Of a stretch of 7,066 nucleotides of DNA, positions 6,298 through 7,066 are shown in pieces; the first letter of the stretch is position 1, and every line of letters starts with the position of its first letter. The stretch lies in NCBI GenBank assembly GCA_007119075.1, contig SKQJ01000292.1, forward strand, positions 1 through 7,066. Direction: 5' to 3'. Made by a program: the position numbers and the translations under genes. This DNA is from Bacteroidales bacterium. Its GTDB lineage: Bacteria; Bacteroidota; Bacteroidia; Bacteroidales; PUMT01. The notes under the pieces are model-generated. The model did not search any database, was not told the DNA's origin, and was given only the letters and a program-made list of their open reading frames with translations.

Positions 6298-6915
6298 ATG
6301 ATACTATCTGGAAAAAAAACAGGTATATTGCTGATTGTTTTGTTGTTAATCATCCCGGGGACTGCATCTCTCAAAGGCCAGGTGATGCCGGAGATACTCA
6401 TTGAAGGAACATTGGATGAACAATTGGATTTCATTCATCACCGGACAATAATTTATGAAAATTTCAGGGCTATCCGTGAAGACATGTTCCAGCAGGTAAG
6501 AAGAAATTCCCTTGACTCACTGAACGCTGCGAAACAGGAAATTAATTCCCTGGCAATCGAACTTAACAATTCAGGCACCGAGATCGATTCGCTGCTGTTA
6601 ACTCTCCAGAACACCAGGAATGAACTAAACCAGGCAATAGATAACCGGGACAGTATTTCATTTTTGGGGATCCCCCTGGTTAAAGCAACCTACAATCTGG
6701 TCGTGTGGGCAATAATCGGCGGCCTGGGCGCCATTCTTATTTTCGGGCTGCTGCTTTTCTCCCGTAACCGCACCGTAACTGTGAATACCCTCAATCAGCT
6801 AACTGAATTAGAGGAAGAATTTGAAAAGTATAAAAAGAATTCCAGGGAGCAAAGAGAAAAACTTGTGATGGACCACTTTAATGAAATAAAAAAATATAAG
6901 GAACAGATAGGTTAA
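6298..6915 (+). CDS. Exported coiled-coil protein with one membrane helix; Bacteroidota-specific family of unknown function
   Basis: The product has 205 residues. Residues 1-28 look like a signal peptide (GILLIVLLLIIPGTASLKGQ). Residues about 64-118 form a heptad-rich coiled coil (SLDSLNAAKQEINSLAIEL ... LLLTLQNTRNELNQAI). The motif RDSISFLGIPLVKATYN follows, then a membrane helix at about 134-154 (VWAIIGGLGAILIFGLLLF) with SRNR after it. A second charged coiled coil fills the C-terminus (LEEEFEKYKKNSREQREKL). If the signal is cleaved, the first coil is periplasmic and the tail cytoplasmic, in line with the positive charges after the helix. From memory, the pattern matches a small Bacteroidota family often labelled 'tRNA (guanine-N1)-methyltransferase' in databases. 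No methyltransferase fold or SAM motif is visible, so that name looks wrong. It is divergent from the STAND operon, ends at its own terminator and is probably monocistronic. The start has no Shine-Dalgarno sequence but is the only ATG that retains the signal peptide. Confidence 0.85.
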   Translation: MILSGKKTGILLIVLLLIIPGTASLKGQVMPEILIEGTLDEQLDFIHHRTIIYENFRAIREDMFQQVRRNSLDSLNAAKQEINSLAIELNNSGTEIDSLLLTLQNTRNELNQAIDNRDSISFLGIPLVKATYNLVVWAIIGGLGAILIFGLLLFSRNRTVTVNTLNQLTELEEEFEKYKKNSREQREKLVMDHFNEIKKYKEQIG

Positions 6916-6953
6916 AGCCATACGCCGCTACACAATTTAATTACTTAGGAAAG

Positions 6954-6990
6954 AATGCATTTGTCTGATCAGAACAGGTGCATTTTTTTT
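6954..6990 (+). terminator. Intrinsic terminator after the coiled-coil membrane protein gene
   Basis: The arms ATGCATTTGT (6955-6964) and ACAGGTGCAT (6974-6983) pair over 10 bp with two G-T wobbles, plus an A-T pair at 6954/6984. The loop is 9 nt, and a run of eight T (6983-6990) follows at once. It starts about 40 bp after the stop codon at 6915. Confidence 0.8.
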
Positions 6991-7066
6991 GTGCACTGGC
7001 TTATGGTGCAGGTTTCCCGGGCAAATATTGAAAATAAATCTTATATTACATCCAAATAATATAAAG

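Noticed and set aside
6991..7011. Repeated GTGCA/TGCAC words and a 5-bp inverted repeat after the terminator
   Set aside because: The words are short and partly come from the terminator arm itself. The stem is too weak to call a second element.

Overview
The window looks like chromosomal DNA of a member of the Bacteroidota, probably near the Bacteroidales/Marinilabiliales. The reasons are a PorT-like outer-membrane barrel fused to a TPR-like N-terminus, a lipoprotein with a Cys-Glu lipobox, start codons without Shine-Dalgarno sequences, -7 boxes resembling TAnnTTTG, and a coiled-coil/membrane protein of a family I know from that phylum. No RNA gene, CRISPR array, insertion sequence or phage gene is visible.

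Layout. Most of the window (1-5832) is a run of four genes on the minus strand. In order of transcription they are: (i) a 1062-residue membrane-spanning STAND-type NTPase with a C-terminal WD40 propeller (2644-5832); (ii) after 21 bp, a signal-peptide protein with a TPR-like helical part and an outer-membrane beta-barrel (1591-2622); (iii) after 6 bp, a lipoprotein made of seven repeats of about 50 residues, read as a second, non-WD40 seven-bladed propeller (382-1584); (iv) after 73 bp, the 5' part of a secreted protein starting with an InlB-type bacterial repeat, cut off by the window edge (1-308). A 465-bp divergent intergenic region (5833-6297) with candidate promoters and a hairpin separates this run from a plus-strand gene (6298-6915) for a 205-residue exported coiled-coil/membrane protein. 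That gene ends at a clear intrinsic terminator (6954-6990).

How the genes may work together (inference). The STAND protein has its NTPase before one membrane helix and its WD40 domain after a long acidic, Pro-rich linker. The positive-inside rule puts the NTPase in the cytoplasm and the WD40 domain in the periplasm. The next genes encode an outer-membrane barrel with a periplasmic-type helical domain, a lipid-anchored propeller and a secreted repeat protein. The run therefore reads as one envelope-spanning assembly: a cytoplasmic NTPase switch, a periplasmic scaffold, an outer-membrane component and possibly surface-exposed parts. The STAND protein has no N-terminal effector domain, which argues against a standard STAND antiphage/cell-death design. 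The function is unknown; the architecture is the most interesting thing in the window.
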